NCBI RefSeq assembly: GCF_009176645.1
Contig: NZ_AP019007.1
Span: 2,170,001-2,234,000, forward strand
DNA length: 64,000 nucleotides
Origin: Enterobacter oligotrophicus
GTDB taxonomy: Bacteria > Pseudomonadota > Gammaproteobacteria > Enterobacterales > Enterobacteriaceae
Direction of reading: 5' to 3'
Shown here piece by piece: positions 36,272-47,023 of the stretch. Both the position numbers and the translations under genes were made by a program. Below the pieces are notes generated by a model. That model made no database searches and was not told the DNA's origin. It worked only from the letters and a program-made list of their open reading frames with translations. Numbering within the stretch: the stretch's first letter is position 1; each line of letters begins with the position of its first letter.

Positions 36272-39200
36272 TCACCAGTCCGCATACGGAATGAGCGGCT
36301 GCGGCGGCAAGTCCATATCGCCTTGCCAGCCTGCAGCAGAATAGCGCACATAAAGAAGCGCATGGCTCGGGGTATAGTCTTTCGCTTCCTGGATATCCAC
36401 CCCCAGACCCACGAACCAGTTGGACGTTACGCGGCGCTCCACAATCGCCCTTGCGGTATAACCCGTCCCTGAGGAGCTGCTACCGGTTTCCATTTCGCCT
36501 CTGTCACTATAGCGACCCGGCTCATCAGAAGGGATTAGCCCCTGAAGCGGATAACGCATCACATCGTCTGTTTTCGAATGCGACCAGGAGACAGAGCCGC
36601 CCAGTTCCCATGACCAGTTTTCGGTGCGTTTACGCCAGGTCACCGGCAGCGCAAAAGAGACATACTCCTGCGGGCTATAATAGCCACCCTGTCCCAGCGT
36701 ATAGGCACTTAAATCTTTGTCGTAGTGCCACAGCATGTTGGAGACACCGACCGTCAGACGCTCGTTGTTTTTATTAATGAGCTTATAGTAATAACCGGTC
36801 ATCCAGCGGACGCGCCAGTTATCTTCCACATTCTTCCCGGTCAGGCTGTCTGCATTCAGACTTGACCAGATGCCGTTTGCTTCACCCTTGTCGTAACTCA
36901 CGCTGACGCCACCACCGGTTGCGCGCACGCCGCCCCAGGTGGTGTCGGTGTTGGGATCTTTCTGCCCGGCGAACGCCAGCATAGAGCTGGAGACTGGACG
37001 GCGGTGGGCGTTCAGAGTGTAGCCAATTGGCCCCAGGTCGCTGCTGTAGCTCACGCCGCCGACCACATCCACCACATCGAAGCCCATTGGCGTCGTACCA
37101 ATGTCCCACGCCCAGGTTTTATTCTGCCAGCCCACCGCCACGCTCGCACCATTTGCCGTTTGACTGGTGCTGCCGTGACATGGCGTTTCAGCGCAGGTGC
37201 CCCACTTCGGATCGTAGGTTCCGTTATTGGTGGAAAACGAACCGGCGTCCATATTCACCAAATCGCTACGGAAGAACATGCGCCCATCGGACAGCGGCGC
37301 ATCGACCTGTAACATGGTGGTGTGTGCTTTCAGGTCGGAATACCCGCCCGTGCCGCTGGAGCCCCAGTATTCATGCTGCAGCGTGACGTTAAGATCCTGC
37401 TGACGGTAAAGTTCGCCCGCATCGCTGCGCACGCCGCGCTTCAGCCAGTCATCTTTTTCATCATTACGCGTCAGGCGGGTAAAGCTGTCGTTATTCGCCG
37501 GACGCGTGGTGGTAATGCCGGAAGAGACCATCGCATCTTTCCAGGTTTCCAGCGCCTGTTGAGGCTGGCCGTTTTGCGTCTGGAAACGTGCCGCATCACG
37601 TAACACGAGCGCGTTTTCCAGCGACGCGGGCTGCGATTTGGCCGGAGGAATAATTTTGCTGAAGGTCTGTTCTGCGGCAGCGGTATCGCCCAGGCTCGCC
37701 TGCGCCATCGCAATCCGGCGCTGCATGTTAAGCGACTGCGGCTGGCCGTTTTGTGCAGCAGGCAATTTAGCCAGCTCTGCGCGCGCCGCATCCTTATGGC
37801 CTTGAGCAATATAGACTTCCGTCAGACCGAGGATCGCATCTTCATTTTGCGGTTCACGCTGCAACACGGTGGTGTAAGCCGTTTTCGCAGCGTCATGATC
37901 GCCACGCTGCTCTGCCCAATCCGCAAGTGTTAAATCGATACGCGTGGAAGCAGGCTGCTGGCGAAGTAAATTTTCGGCCTCCTGCTCTTTGCCGCTGTCA
38001 CGCAGGCGGTTGGCGGTTTCCAGCACCTGGTTGCTCTGCAGACGGTCCGCCAGCTCCTGGATATTGCCGTTCCACTGATCGCGTGGCAGGGTGTTCAGAT
38101 GCGCCAGTGCCGCGCGATCCTGATCGTTACCGGAGAGGTAAAGGCCGCTGGCGTAGACCTGATCCGGGTCAGACGGTTTCTGGCTTGCCAGTTGGCGCAT
38201 GAGAGTATCCGCCTGGCTGCGGCGCTGCCCGGCGCTATAGAGATCGCGCGAAAGACGGTAGGTGATCCACACATCGCCAGGCGAGAGCGCCAGGCGGCGG
38301 CGCTGAATTTCCGCCGCCTGCGCGTAGTTCCCCTGGTTTTCCAGCTGTTCTGCCTGGGTAGCCAGTTGCTCGTTGGTCAGGCTACGTTCAATATCATCAA
38401 TACTGCGGCGCTGGCTGGCGGAGAGCGACTGAATAAACTGTGCGGCCTTCTCCGGTGACTGCGCACGATAAATATTGGCAAGACCGCGCACGGCATTGCT
38501 GTTGCCACGGTCCATGCGCAACGCCTGACGGTAATAACGTTCGGCGGCTTCGTTATCTTTGCGCGCTGCCGCGGCATCCCCCAGCCCCAGCACCGCATAG
38601 CTGTCGGTGTTATCGATATTGCGCGCCTGCTGATAATAGCGTTCCGCCTGGGCGGTCTTATTCGCTTTCAGCGCGTTATCGCCCTGCTGGATCAGCAACC
38701 AGTAACGGTTCACCTTCAGCAGGCTGTCCCATTTACCGCGATTATCGCTCTGCGGATCGAGGGCGATCGCTTTTTCAAACTGCGCCACCGCACGGGCGCG
38801 ATCGCCTTTTTGTGAATACGCCTGACCCAGCGCTCCCACGGCTTCACTGTCGGCATGATTGGCGCTGACCGCTTTCTGCAGCTCCGTTACGGCTTTACCG
38901 CCCTGCCCGGCATCGACTGCTGCCAGCCCTTCTGCTTTGGCGCGGAACGCCGGATCGGCAAGCTGTTTTTGCTGTGCGTCGAGCTGGGCACGCGCCGCCG
39001 TCACGTTATCGCCTTCACTGAATACGCTCAGGTATTTTTGCAGTGCGCTGACGCTGGCGCTGCTGGCAGGCTGGTCTTTAATCTGCTGATACCACATATC
39101 AGAGGCCTGATTGCGGCCATTGTTAGATTTGGCCATCTCCTGCAACACCGCAAATCCTTCATCACGACGGCCGCTCTGAAACAGAAGCTGTGCCAGCGTC

Positions 39201-39757
39201 GCCTGAAGCTGAGTATTGCCGGGGCCGCTGGCGTTAATTTTTTTCAGTTGGTTAATGGCCGAATTGCGACGAGCCGGATCTTTGGCGACGACGTTCCAGT
39301 ATTCCGTCGCCAGATCGCCGCCCGGCGGGTTACCGTCAAAGAGTTTGTCGTATGCGGTGATCGCTTCCTGAGTGTGGCCTGTCGTGGCGAGTAATCGCGC
39401 CTGTTGCAATGCCTGTCGACCCTCCGGCGTGGAGAGCAGCATCGTATTGCGGGAGGACTGGTACACACTGGAGCCTGGCGCGATCCCTTTCAGACGATCC
39501 AGCTCTTTTTGCGCACCCGAGGAGTCGCCCTGGCGCAGCAAATAGCGGAAACGCGCGGCAATAACCTCAGGATTGTTCGGATCGATCAGCTCAAGGCGGT
39601 AGAGTGACTGCCGCACCAAATCCTCGCGCTGCGTTGATTCGCCAAGCCGTACCTGCTCAAGCAGTTGTCTCTGCTGCGGGGAATTCACGGCCAGAGCCAC
39701 CGGCATCAGTGCCAGGCCAAGCGATAACGTGAGTAGATTTACTGTGAACTTGCGCAT
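36272..39757 (-). CDS. bcsC: BcsC, cellulose export outer-membrane protein with TPR domain
   Basis: A 1161-residue exported protein. A signal peptide ([23 protein letters not shown]) is followed by a long array of tetratricopeptide repeats (about residues 30-780; for example [27 protein letters not shown] near 310) and a C-terminal beta-barrel (about 800-1161) ending [12 protein letters not shown]. The TPR part spans the periplasm and the barrel is the outer-membrane channel through which the glucan leaves. The start at 39757 matches the E. coli N-terminus and overlaps the end of bcsZ by 19 bases. It is the last gene of bcsRQABZC. Confidence 0.96.
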   Translation of the reverse strand: MRKFTVNLLTLSLGLALMPVALAVNSPQQRQLLEQVRLGESTQREDLVRQSLYRLELIDPNNPEVIAARFRYLLRQGDSSGAQKELDRLKGIAPGSSVYQSSRNTMLLSTPEGRQALQQARLLATTGHTQEAITAYDKLFDGNPPGGDLATEYWNVVAKDPARRNSAINQLKKINASGPGNTQLQATLAQLLFQSGRRDEGFAVLQEMAKSNNGRNQASDMWYQQIKDQPASSASVSALQKYLSVFSEGDNVTAARAQLDAQQKQLADPAFRAKAEGLAAVDAGQGGKAVTELQKAVSANHADSEAVGALGQAYSQKGDRARAVAQFEKAIALDPQSDNRGKWDSLLKVNRYWLLIQQGDNALKANKTAQAERYYQQARNIDNTDSYAVLGLGDAAAARKDNEAAERYYRQALRMDRGNSNAVRGLANIYRAQSPEKAAQFIQSLSASQRRSIDDIERSLTNEQLATQAEQLENQGNYAQAAEIQRRRLALSPGDVWITYRLSRDLYSAGQRRSQADTLMRQLASQKPSDPDQVYASGLYLSGNDQDRAALAHLNTLPRDQWNGNIQELADRLQSNQVLETANRLRDSGKEQEAENLLRQQPASTRIDLTLADWAEQRGDHDAAKTAYTTVLQREPQNEDAILGLTEVYIAQGHKDAARAELAKLPAAQNGQPQSLNMQRRIAMAQASLGDTAAAEQTFSKIIPPAKSQPASLENALVLRDAARFQTQNGQPQQALETWKDAMVSSGITTTRPANNDSFTRLTRNDEKDDWLKRGVRSDAGELYRQQDLNVTLQHEYWGSSGTGGYSDLKAHTTMLQVDAPLSDGRMFFRSDLVNMDAGSFSTNNGTYDPKWGTCAETPCHGSTSQTANGASVAVGWQNKTWAWDIGTTPMGFDVVDVVGGVSYSSDLGPIGYTLNAHRRPVSSSMLAFAGQKDPNTDTTWGGVRATGGGVSVSYDKGEANGIWSSLNADSLTGKNVEDNWRVRWMTGYYYKLINKNNERLTVGVSNMLWHYDKDLSAYTLGQGGYYSPQEYVSFALPVTWRKRTENWSWELGGSVSWSHSKTDDVMRYPLQGLIPSDEPGRYSDRGEMETGSSSSGTGYTARAIVERRVTSNWFVGLGVDIQEAKDYTPSHALLYVRYSAAGWQGDMDLPPQPLIPYADW

Positions 39758-40845
39758 TCCTGGCCCCAATCCGGTATTAATTCACCCTGTGTGGTGAAGC
39801 GAAAACGATGCTGATCCCAGCCCTGTCCGAAGAGGGTCAGAACATAGCTGTAATAGGCGTTATTATCGGGAAAGTGATCGGCGACACGCTGGCGTTGTAC
39901 CGCTTGTGCTTCACGATTTTGTAAAAAAGGGAGCAGTGAGGCAGAAAAACCGACCGGGCCTGTACGGGTGAGTTTTCCGGTTGCGACATCCACTTTCTCC
40001 GGCGGGACGCCCTGTTTTGTGGTCACCGTTGCCATCGGCTGGAAACGCGCCAGTAGCCGGGCTTTTTGCGGATCGTTGTCATTCATCATGCCCACCCAGA
40101 GATAAACACGGATAGCATCATAGCTCCCGACCAGAGAGGCATCCGGCTTCAACTGCCAGCCGCCGTTTTTCCGGTACTGCACCCAGTTCGGGGAAAAGCC
40201 TTTCGGTGCGGTCTCCAGTAACAAGCGCAGGTTGGTTTCGCGAAGCGTTGTCCAGGGCGCGCCAAAGCGGGTAAAATAGCTCGCTAGCTGCGGCGGGAGA
40301 TAACTCGGGTTAAAACGCCAGACGTTCTCTTCCGCAAAGCCGATTTTACCCGGCAGCAGCATAGACCCCAGCCCCGGCACTTTCACCACTTCCTCGCTGG
40401 CAATACGCTTAAGCAACGCCTTACCTGTGCGGGTATAGTCCGGGTTTTTCCACAAGCGCCCTGCCTCCAGCAGCGACCAGGCAATCCAGATATCGGCATC
40501 GGACGCGGAGTTAGAATCGATAACCGCCCAGGTCTCCTGGTCTTTTTGTCCCCATAGCCAGGCTGGCAGGCGCTGCGTCAAATCGCCCTGAGCGAGATTA
40601 TCGCGCGTCCATGCCAGCAGCAGATCAAACGCCTTACGGTCATTAGCGGCGAGGGCAAAGAACAGCGCATAGCTTTGCCCTTCGGAGGTGGTAATTTTAC
40701 GCGCGTCACTGGGATCAATGACGCGCCCCCCCTCGCTGATATAGCCCTGTTTAAACTGCTCCCAGGCAGGCCAGCTGCAGGCGGCGCGCAGATTCGTCGC
40801 CGCCAGCATCAACGCGGCTAATACCCACCAGCGTAAGGCTTTCAT
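39739..40845 (-). CDS. bcsZ: BcsZ, periplasmic endo-1,4-beta-glucanase (GH8)
   Basis: A 368-residue secreted cellulase of glycoside hydrolase family 8. A signal peptide ([21 protein letters not shown]) precedes [23 protein letters not shown], which carries the catalytic acid Glu; the GH8 signature region is [23 protein letters not shown] (in two parts, about residues 109-131), and [13 protein letters not shown] (about 238-250) holds the second catalytic Asp. It trims nascent chains and is needed for normal cellulose export. It begins 6 bases after the bcsB stop; a GTG one codon upstream of the ATG is an alternative start. Confidence 0.95.
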   Translation of the reverse strand: MKALRWWVLAALMLAATNLRAACSWPAWEQFKQGYISEGGRVIDPSDARKITTSEGQSYALFFALAANDRKAFDLLLAWTRDNLAQGDLTQRLPAWLWGQKDQETWAVIDSNSASDADIWIAWSLLEAGRLWKNPDYTRTGKALLKRIASEEVVKVPGLGSMLLPGKIGFAEENVWRFNPSYLPPQLASYFTRFGAPWTTLRETNLRLLLETAPKGFSPNWVQYRKNGGWQLKPDASLVGSYDAIRVYLWVGMMNDNDPQKARLLARFQPMATVTTKQGVPPEKVDVATGKLTRTGPVGFSASLLPFLQNREAQAVQRQRVADHFPDNNAYYSYVLTLFGQGWDQHRFRFTTQGELIPDWGQECASSQ

Positions 40846-40851
40846 CACGGC

Positions 40852-43275
40852 TTACTCATCATCCGGGTTCAGACGACGACGGCTGATGATACGCAGCAGA
40901 CGCCACAGCACCCACGCCAGCAACACAACGCTGATAGCGGCCAGAACAGCCAGCAGCACCGGATGGTTCGCCAGTGCATACCACAGACGTTCAAACCACG
41001 GCAGATGTCCGACATAGTACACATCGCCTACGCGCAGGCTGTTCACGCCCGATTCACGGATCACCGACACCGAACCAAACATTGCCGCACGCTTACCGCT
41101 GTCGTTCATGGCGGTGTTTAACAACGCATAGCCACGCGGGCTGTCCGCCAGCAGCGCGATCACGCTGCGCTGTTCATTGTAAGGTGACTGGAAGCCGACA
41201 ATCGCGGCCATCGGGCCAGACGAGCTGACGCTGGTTTTAACGTTGGCCTGCCGATCGCCGCTGTCCGGCATGATGCTCGGAAACTCCGTCTGACGCAGCG
41301 GCGTGTTGACCCAGGACTGGGCAGCCTGCACCAGCAGATCGATACGCTTGTCATCTTTCAGTTTTTCCGGAATGTTGCCGATGACCATGATATCGGCATC
41401 TTTGTTCTGGATCTGGCTGCCATCGTCAGTGAGCGTGACGTTAATGGCTGGCAAACCGGTTTGCGCACCGACAGTCCCCATCGTATCCAGCAGGGTTGTG
41501 ACCTGACCTTCATTTGGCGCTTTTGGCATCACGACGATGGTGTCAGACAAGTCAGCCATGCGGCTGAACGGGAAGCTGGCATTGGCAAACGCGCGCAGAT
41601 CCGGCATCGCAATAAAGTGGTAATACTTCGAGAAATCAATCGTGGATTCATCGCCAATCACCACATGATTTTGTACCGGCTGGAAGGTGATGCAGTTATC
41701 CACCGATCCGCCGGGCATCGGGTTCATATACTGGAAGTCAAAGCGCAGCTGGTTTATCGCGCCCAGCTTCAGCGCCGGAATAGAGACGTCGGTTTTGCCG
41801 TCCAGCAGCCCCTGCAGCACGGGCAGACGGAGCATCAGCCTGTTGGTCTCCTGATTGCTGGTCAGGCTGAAAGATTGCAGGAACTGGTTGTTCAGGCTGA
41901 TATCCATGCGCGAACTGTCTTTCGTCGCTGGCGCGGTGTAACGGTAATTGAGGTTGATATCGATCCCGTTAGTGCGCAGCAGGTACAAATCAGGCGGCAG
42001 GTTCAGCGACAGGCTGATTGGCGACGGCTCAAGCCCCGTTGACTGCAGCTGCTCTTCATAGGTTTTCAGCTCGCCAAAGGTGATGGCTCGATCGGTGCGT
42101 ACCCAGTTCGGCGCATCGTAAGGTTTGCGCGCCAGCAGCGGTTTCACCTCATCCACAACCACGCTACTGCCACGGAAAAGGATATTCCCCTGGGCAATGC
42201 CTTTTGCCGCCTGAATCAGGTCCTTCTCATCACGGCCAAAGACCACCAGCAGCTTGACGTAAGGGTTATCCGGGTGGCTGATCATTTCCACGGTCGGCGC
42301 TTTGACGTCCGGATGATCGCGCAGGAAAGAAGGACGTTTCGCATTAGTGGCGAACACGATGGTATTTTTATCCGGCATTTTGTCGTACATGACCGGGAAA
42401 CGTTGTCCACGCCAGCCGGAGCGGGAACCAAACCACGACGCCACAATGGTGGCCGCCAGCTGTTCAGTCACATCCGGGGCACTTGCAAACACCACAGGCA
42501 GCGTTAACGGACGGTTATCGCGCGAATCAAAGAACGGCACCGGGAAGGCCGAGAGATCGTTTTTCAGCGCCAGCGACTGGTAAGTCATCTGCAGCGAGGA
42601 GTTACGGCCGACGTCCATCCACAGCGTGCTGCTGGCCGGGTTTTCACACACGTCACGGTAATGACCGACAAACTCCAGACGGACGCGGTTGAAGTCGGTG
42701 ATGAACAGCGGGTTGATCGGCACCTGAGCCTGCGTTTTCTTACCCAGTTGCTCTTTGGTGACCGGCAGAACGTCCATCAGCTCATCATTGAGGTAAACCT
42801 TGAGCTGCGACTGAACGGGCAACAAAGACGGTGATGGCGTGTATTCCAGGTTCAACACCGCATTCGATACCACCTCATCGCTACGCATACCAAACTCAAC
42901 CCCTCCGTTAGGGTTGATGCCACGCAGCACCATGCTGCCCGGAGGCGGCGCTATCTGGGCGAAGGTGAGCTTCACCTCCCGTGACGGTATATTTTCCGCC
43001 ACGACAGGCGCACTGGCACCACGTACGCCCGGCATCACCTGCCCGACAACCTGCTGGTCGGGTGGCAAGGTATTCCCCGCCGTCGGCTGATTCGGGACAA
43101 CGTTTTCCGTTTGCCCCGGCGCTGCAGTCACAACCGGGTCAGTCGCTTGCGCGACGACAGGCACCGTTGGAGCAGGCGTGGCCGCCGCGTTTTCAGGGGC
43201 TGCGTTAGCCATCATCGGGGGAAGCGCACTCATCCCCATTGCCACTGCACATAACCAGGAAAGTTTTGTTTTCAT
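40852..43275 (-). CDS. bcsB: BcsB, periplasmic subunit of cellulose synthase
   Basis: An 807-residue membrane-anchored periplasmic protein. It has a signal peptide (MKTKLSWLCAVAMGMSALPPMMANA), an Ala/Pro/Thr-rich linker (about residues 25-90) longer than in E. coli, alternating carbohydrate-binding and flavodoxin-like domains, and a C-terminal transmembrane helix (about 770-792) ending RIISRRRLNPDDE. The helix packs on BcsA and is required for catalysis; the periplasmic part guides the glucan. The start at 43275 is chosen by the signal peptide, 10 bases after the bcsA stop. Confidence 0.95.
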   Translation of the reverse strand: MKTKLSWLCAVAMGMSALPPMMANAAPENAAATPAPTVPVVAQATDPVVTAAPGQTENVVPNQPTAGNTLPPDQQVVGQVMPGVRGASAPVVAENIPSREVKLTFAQIAPPPGSMVLRGINPNGGVEFGMRSDEVVSNAVLNLEYTPSPSLLPVQSQLKVYLNDELMDVLPVTKEQLGKKTQAQVPINPLFITDFNRVRLEFVGHYRDVCENPASSTLWMDVGRNSSLQMTYQSLALKNDLSAFPVPFFDSRDNRPLTLPVVFASAPDVTEQLAATIVASWFGSRSGWRGQRFPVMYDKMPDKNTIVFATNAKRPSFLRDHPDVKAPTVEMISHPDNPYVKLLVVFGRDEKDLIQAAKGIAQGNILFRGSSVVVDEVKPLLARKPYDAPNWVRTDRAITFGELKTYEEQLQSTGLEPSPISLSLNLPPDLYLLRTNGIDINLNYRYTAPATKDSSRMDISLNNQFLQSFSLTSNQETNRLMLRLPVLQGLLDGKTDVSIPALKLGAINQLRFDFQYMNPMPGGSVDNCITFQPVQNHVVIGDESTIDFSKYYHFIAMPDLRAFANASFPFSRMADLSDTIVVMPKAPNEGQVTTLLDTMGTVGAQTGLPAINVTLTDDGSQIQNKDADIMVIGNIPEKLKDDKRIDLLVQAAQSWVNTPLRQTEFPSIMPDSGDRQANVKTSVSSSGPMAAIVGFQSPYNEQRSVIALLADSPRGYALLNTAMNDSGKRAAMFGSVSVIRESGVNSLRVGDVYYVGHLPWFERLWYALANHPVLLAVLAAISVVLLAWVLWRLLRIISRRRLNPDDE

Positions 43276-43285
43276 CGCGTTATCA

Positions 43286-45901
43286 TCATTGTTGAGCCAT
43301 AACCGGGTCCGCCTGCTTCGCTTCATCTCGCTCAGGACGACGCGGAATGAACGACACGACCCAGGAAACCAGTGAAGTAAGTGACCGGAAAATTAATTTC
43401 ACCGACGACGGGGCAAATTCTGCAAGGTGACGATAGCCACGGAACCCCAGCTTCAGAATGTCCAGCAGGCTTTCCAGAGGTTTATCTTCCGGGAAGCTGT
43501 CCTGCCAGAGAGCCCACGTATCCGCGCGGGCAAACGTACACTGCACAAAATCAATATGTTGCTTTTTGGTCAGCGGCATCAGTTGCAGACCCACTTCATT
43601 ACCTGACACACGCACAACCTGCGTCGGGAAGACATACTCCTGCTGGCCGCGCTTGAGCAGCAGGTTAACCTTCTGCCCCTCCAGCACCTTCGCCTGGCCG
43701 TTGATCTTGATGCCGACGCCACCATCCGAGAAGTCATGGACGGTACAGGAGAAGAGATGGCCGTCTTCACGGGCAATCGCCGCTGGCATGCTGATTTCAA
43801 CGCGATGCGCGCGGCGAACCTGCTTACTCTCCACAGAAACCGCCACTGCGCCGCCGAGGATAATCAGGTTGTAGAACACCCATGCCATACTCACGAACAC
43901 CGTCAGGATTTCGTTTTCAGGGCCATAGAAGTAACGCCAGATACCGGCGATCACGCCAACGATATTGAGCAGCACCAGGAAAATGTACGGACGGGAGATC
44001 ACCCAGTCGACATACTCCTCTTCCACCAGCCCACCTTTCGCGGTGACGTTGAACTTGCCTTTGTGCGGGTTAATCAGCGCCACCATCGTCGGCGGCGCGA
44101 TGTACCAGGCCAGCACCGTTTCGTAGATTTCACTCCAGAACGAATGGCGATACTTACCCTGAATCTTCGAGTTCGTCAGGCTCGCGTGGATCATGTGCGG
44201 CAGAACAAACAGCGCAATCATCAGCGCGGGCGCGTAGATGATATAGGCGTGAAGCAGCAGGAACGCCAGCGGCGCGGTGAGGAAGATGAGCCGCGGGATA
44301 CCGGACAAGAAGTGGAACATGGCGTTGACGTAGCACAGACGCTGCGCCAGCTTCAGCCCTTTACCTAACAGCGGGTTATCAAGACGGAAAATCTGTACCA
44401 TGCCGCGCGCCCAACGAATACGCTGGCCGATATGCGCCGAGAGTGACTCCGTGGCCAGACCCGCCGCCTGCGGAATGCGCATATACGCCGAGGTATAGCC
44501 AAGGCGGTGCAAACGCAGTGAAGTATGGGCATCTTCGGTCACCGTTTCGACGGCGATACCGCCAATTTCATCCAGCGGTTTACGGCGGATAACCGCACAG
44601 GAGCCGCAGAAGAAGGTGGCATCCCACATGTCGTTCCCGTCCTGCACCAGGCCATAGAACAGGGTGCCTTCGTTAGGCGTTTTACGGAAACGTCCGAGGT
44701 TGCGTTCAAACGGGTCCGGCGAGAAGAAGTGATGCGGCGTCTGCATCATTGCCAGCTGTTTCTCTTTCAGGAACCAGCCCATCGTCATCTGCAGGAACGA
44801 GCGCGTCGGCACGTGGTCACAGTCAAAGATGGAGACGAACTCTCCCGTGGCATATTTCAGTGCGTTATTGATGTTACCTGCTTTGGCGTGTTCGTGGCTG
44901 GTACGGGCGATATACTCCACGCCAACGCTTTGTGCGAACTGACGAAACTCTTCGCGGCCACCGTCATCCAGTATCCAGATTTTGAGTTTATCCTTCGGCC
45001 AGTCGATGCCCAGCGCCGCATAGATGGTATTTTTCACCACCGTCAGATCTTCGTTGTAGGTCGGCACAAAGAGATCGACCGAGGGCCACTGGGTGGTGTC
45101 TTTTGGCAGCGGAACCGGCTGACGGTTGAGCGGCCAGATAACCTGGAAGTAGCCCAGCACCAGGACGATCCACGCATAGGTTTCTGCGAACAGCAAAATC
45201 AAACCGCACACCAGGCTGACCGGGTCATCCCAGTTTAGCGTCGAGGTGTAACGCCACCAGATGTAGCGGCAGGAGACGGTGAGCGACAGCACAATCAGCA
45301 TCAGGGCAGAAAAACGCCCCGGAATTCGCCGTACTAACAGCGCCACGCCCCACAGCAGGATCAGGAAGATGAACTGTGCCAGCGGGTTAAAGGGCTGCGT
45401 AATACACACCAGCGCCAGAATAAGCGAGAAGACGACAATCACCCCGAGAATAAAACGACGTAAGCCCGGATGCAGATGCCCGAGCTCTTTGTGGTTATCC
45501 AGATGACCGGTTTTATCGCCTACGCGATCGGGCAACCTGTCCAGCCACTGATGGTAGCGTTCGCGTAAATTCTGGGCACGATCAAAACTGCGCCAGCGGG
45601 GCCGGGATTTTTCCATTCGGGGCGATGTCACAACCAGCCAGACGGCCTGAATAGCATAGCGTGCGGGATCGAGAGGCCGGGGACGGTCAGGATTAATGTG
45701 CGGGTATAGCTCACCGTGCCGCGCACGAATGCGCTGCCAGCGCGGGTGTTCGAGGGGAATGAACATCCAGGCCAGGATCATCCAGAAGCAACCGAATGCG
45801 GCGCTCAACGACGATGCACCGTGCCGCCGGTAATGTCGATAGCGTTCGCTTAAACGCGAACTGACCGGGGGAATGAGCAACCAGGTCGACAGACGACTCA
45901 T
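43286..45901 (-). CDS. bcsA: BcsA, cellulose synthase catalytic subunit
   Basis: An 871-residue inner-membrane GT2 enzyme that polymerises UDP-glucose to beta-1,4-glucan and threads it through its own channel. Catalytic motifs are all present: DDGG (about residues 312-315), DCDH (360-363), TED with the catalytic base (455-457) and QRIRW (493-497). The C-terminal PilZ domain has RRAHR (about 696-700) and DFSDGG (about 723-728), the two c-di-GMP-binding motifs, so the enzyme should need c-di-GMP. I set the start at 45901 (MSRLSTWLL), which overlaps the bcsQ stop by 4 bases (ATGA) and matches the E. coli length. Confidence 0.97.
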   Translation of the reverse strand: MSRLSTWLLIPPVSSRLSERYRHYRRHGASSLSAAFGCFWMILAWMFIPLEHPRWQRIRARHGELYPHINPDRPRPLDPARYAIQAVWLVVTSPRMEKSRPRWRSFDRAQNLRERYHQWLDRLPDRVGDKTGHLDNHKELGHLHPGLRRFILGVIVVFSLILALVCITQPFNPLAQFIFLILLWGVALLVRRIPGRFSALMLIVLSLTVSCRYIWWRYTSTLNWDDPVSLVCGLILLFAETYAWIVLVLGYFQVIWPLNRQPVPLPKDTTQWPSVDLFVPTYNEDLTVVKNTIYAALGIDWPKDKLKIWILDDGGREEFRQFAQSVGVEYIARTSHEHAKAGNINNALKYATGEFVSIFDCDHVPTRSFLQMTMGWFLKEKQLAMMQTPHHFFSPDPFERNLGRFRKTPNEGTLFYGLVQDGNDMWDATFFCGSCAVIRRKPLDEIGGIAVETVTEDAHTSLRLHRLGYTSAYMRIPQAAGLATESLSAHIGQRIRWARGMVQIFRLDNPLLGKGLKLAQRLCYVNAMFHFLSGIPRLIFLTAPLAFLLLHAYIIYAPALMIALFVLPHMIHASLTNSKIQGKYRHSFWSEIYETVLAWYIAPPTMVALINPHKGKFNVTAKGGLVEEEYVDWVISRPYIFLVLLNIVGVIAGIWRYFYGPENEILTVFVSMAWVFYNLIILGGAVAVSVESKQVRRAHRVEISMPAAIAREDGHLFSCTVHDFSDGGVGIKINGQAKVLEGQKVNLLLKRGQQEYVFPTQVVRVSGNEVGLQLMPLTKKQHIDFVQCTFARADTWALWQDSFPEDKPLESLLDILKLGFRGYRHLAEFAPSSVKLIFRSLTSLVSWVVSFIPRRPERDEAKQADPVMAQQ

Positions 45902-46650
45902 ACCGCGCTCCCTGCTGGCTCCGGGTGTCCGGCGTAGTGCAGCAGACACCAGTTTGCCAGCGTCAGGATCTCTTCTGCTGCCAGCGAATCGCTACGATAT
46001 TCACCCAGCGGTTGTTTGGAGGCGAGACATTCCGCCATCCCCTCATCTCGATGGATCACGATTGGCAGCAGACGGCGCTGGCTCTGTAACCAAATCTGAT
46101 ACAGATCGTCCTGGATCTGGCTGCTGATGCGGAGATCGTTAATCAGAATATGGGCATTTGCGGGCAATGCCTGCTGATGCAAGCGGATATGACAATTCGC
46201 ATCCACATTCACGATAGAGAGGATATGGTCGCACTGGGCGATCAGCTGGCGAGTGAACGGGTCCACGCCGTGCGGCAGATCCAGCAGTATCCACTGGTAG
46301 TGGCCTTTTTCCTTCAGCTGCTGCAGGGCATGAGCGAATTGCGTAAGTACATGTTGATGTGTAAGCGCATTCTCGCGCTCTTCAGTGGTCAATTGACCAA
46401 AAGGCAGCAGATCGAGTTGAGATGTGTAACGCAGGCCCGCATCTTGCCAGTCTTTACCATCAAGCAGCGCGCGAGCCCATCCCTCTGAGCGTGAGAAATC
46501 AACGTTAAAAGACATGCGCAGCAAATTGTCGGAGCATGCATCAATCACCAGCACCGATTCGCCTAATAGCTGTAATGACCACGCCAGCGCCGCAGTGATG
46601 GATGTTGTACCCACTCCACCACGGACGCCCTGTAATCCTAGTATGGCCAT
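45898..46650 (-). CDS. bcsQ: BcsQ, MinD-like ATPase of the cellulose machinery
   Basis: A 250-residue ParA/MinD-type ATPase with a deviant Walker A, GLQGVRGGVGTTSIT (about residues 5-19), and the Walker B region YQWILLDLPHG. In E. coli, BcsQ forms a complex with BcsR and BcsE at the inner membrane and places cellulose secretion. Codon 6 here is TTA (Leu), so the gene is intact; laboratory E. coli K-12 carries a stop at this codon. The ATG at 46650 has an AAGGAAG ribosome binding site and follows the bcsR stop by 11 bases. Confidence 0.95.
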   Translation of the reverse strand: MAILGLQGVRGGVGTTSITAALAWSLQLLGESVLVIDACSDNLLRMSFNVDFSRSEGWARALLDGKDWQDAGLRYTSQLDLLPFGQLTTEERENALTHQHVLTQFAHALQQLKEKGHYQWILLDLPHGVDPFTRQLIAQCDHILSIVNVDANCHIRLHQQALPANAHILINDLRISSQIQDDLYQIWLQSQRRLLPIVIHRDEGMAECLASKQPLGEYRSDSLAAEEILTLANWCLLHYAGHPEPAGSAV

Positions 46651-46661
46651 CAATGGCTTCC

Positions 46662-46850
46662 TTATTGTTGTTGGGCAAATTCAGCTAATAGCGGCCAGCG
46701 TTTAATAGCCGCAGCCAACTGTTCCCGCTGGGAAATATCGGTATAGTCTATTTCAGGCAATGAGAAAGCCTGCTTAAGCGCCAGAAAATCGTTTTGGAAT
46801 GTGTAACCCAGGCTAGAGTCGACCGGCGGTCCGGGTTCGTTATTATGCAT
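46662..46850 (-). CDS. bcsR: BcsR, small regulatory subunit of the Bcs complex
   Basis: A 62-residue protein (MHNNEPGPPVDSSLGYTF at the start), matching YhjR/BcsR. It binds BcsQ and helps stabilise the synthase. The IDYTDISQREQL segment is conserved. It is the first gene of the bcsRQABZC operon and is divergent from bcsE; the roughly 170-base interval between them must hold both promoters. Confidence 0.92.
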   Translation of the reverse strand: MHNNEPGPPVDSSLGYTFQNDFLALKQAFSLPEIDYTDISQREQLAAAIKRWPLLAEFAQQQ

Positions 46851-47023
46851 TCTTATTTCATCCCTTTGAATAAAATCACACGCTCAGATGTAGCGAGGCG
46901 TCCTGCCCACGAAATTTCATTTACATGCTAAATCTGATGTTCTTTAATTTCAATGTTAGGTTTATTTCTACGCTTTCGCTAGTAAACTGAGATACAGCTA
47001 AATTCGACGAAAAGAGGGACACC

